In this document: positions 63,980-64,000 of the stretch, one piece after another
Layout of the letters: each line of letters begins with the position of its first letter
Position numbering within the stretch: the first letter of the stretch is position 1
Source of the DNA: JAFGIN01 sp050301235
GTDB taxonomy: Bacteria; Fibrobacterota; Chitinivibrionia; Chitinivibrionales; Chitinispirillaceae
Assembly: GCA_050301235.1 (NCBI GenBank)
Contig: JBNKZD010000054.1
Coordinates: forward strand, 29,665 to 93,664
Reading direction: 5' to 3'
DNA length: 64,000 nt
Translations under genes and position numbers: made by a program
The notes under the pieces: generated by a model
Databases searched by the model: none
The model's input: only the letters and a program-made list of their open reading frames with translations
Told to the model about the DNA's origin: nothing

Positions 63980-64000
63980 CCTCCCTCGCCTCTCTCCCCG
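63980..64000. repeat. Start of a type A palindromic repeat at window edge
   Basis: CCTCCCTCGCCTCTCTCCCC matches the first words of the repeats at 7552 and 20693. The rest lies outside the window. Confidence 0.5.

Noticed and set aside
1..64000. CRISPR array, prophage or intact insertion sequence
   Set aside because: No regularly spaced direct repeats, cas genes, phage structural genes, integrase or transposase were seen on either strand.

Overview
The window looks like chromosomal DNA of a flagellated, polysaccharide-degrading Gram-negative bacterium. The best guess is Fibrobacterota, in the flagellated Chitinivibrionia/Chitinispirillum direction. This is inferred from a broken gene of the TIGR02147 type (a family expanded in Fibrobacter), secreted proteins with CBM-like, PEGA, kelch and FGE-sulfatase domains, C-terminal sorting-like tails, a GH30 glycosidase, type IV pilus and flagellar genes, and moderate GC. 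All family names were assigned by eye from the translated sequence; no database search was run.

Layout. 1-3.6 kb: end of pilT, then pilC, flgM (with a candidate sigma-28 promoter) and a Yip1-like membrane protein. 3.9-7.5 kb: a UDP-sugar pyrophosphorylase-like enzyme and a secreted kelch protein. 7.9-15.8 kb: an unknown protein, a GT4 glycosyltransferase, a secreted alpha/beta hydrolase, an MBL hydrolase overlapping a radical SAM gene, a degenerate histidine kinase and a TPR lipoprotein. 15.9-20.7 kb: CCA-adding enzyme, TspO, and a LysR regulator divergent from ahcY. 20.9-25.1 kb: a HAD hydrolase overlapping a 1070-residue TPR protein. 25.4-29.7 kb: CheY-like receiver and HD-GYP protein facing a fliD-fliS-fliT operon that has its own sigma-28-like promoter. 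29.8-36 kb: three secreted or envelope proteins (CBM-like, PEGA, FGE-sulfatase), an SRPBCC-PilZ fusion and a receiver-kinase hybrid. 36.1-44.4 kb: tRNA-Pro(GGG), sbcDC, a Tat-exported DUF362-like protein and an M1 aminopeptidase.

44.6-51.1 kb is the most distinctive block: an operon of GntR regulator, SPFH protein, RND exporter fused in frame to a LolA-like protein, and an outer-membrane barrel, behind a near-consensus promoter overlapped by an inverted repeat. 51.4-58.5 kb is a looser accessory region with a large unknown protein, pseudogene remnants, an orphan ParB-like protein and the GH30 enzyme. 58.7-63.9 kb holds a VOC protein, a small secreted protein, and an ilvB-ilvN-diadenylate cyclase/YbbR run.

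Non-coding structure is rich. There are two related elements of about 245 bp with terminal inverted repeats (51.2 and 62.0 kb), a family of CTCTCC/GGAGAG palindromes (7.6, 7.8, 20.7 and 64.0 kb), GTTCA-rich foldbacks (2.3 and 11.8 kb) and a 24-bp-arm hairpin (5.2 kb). I saw no CRISPR array, rRNA, intact insertion sequence or prophage. The likeliest new biology is the RND-LolA fusion operon, the cyclase-YbbR fusion and the inverted-repeat elements.
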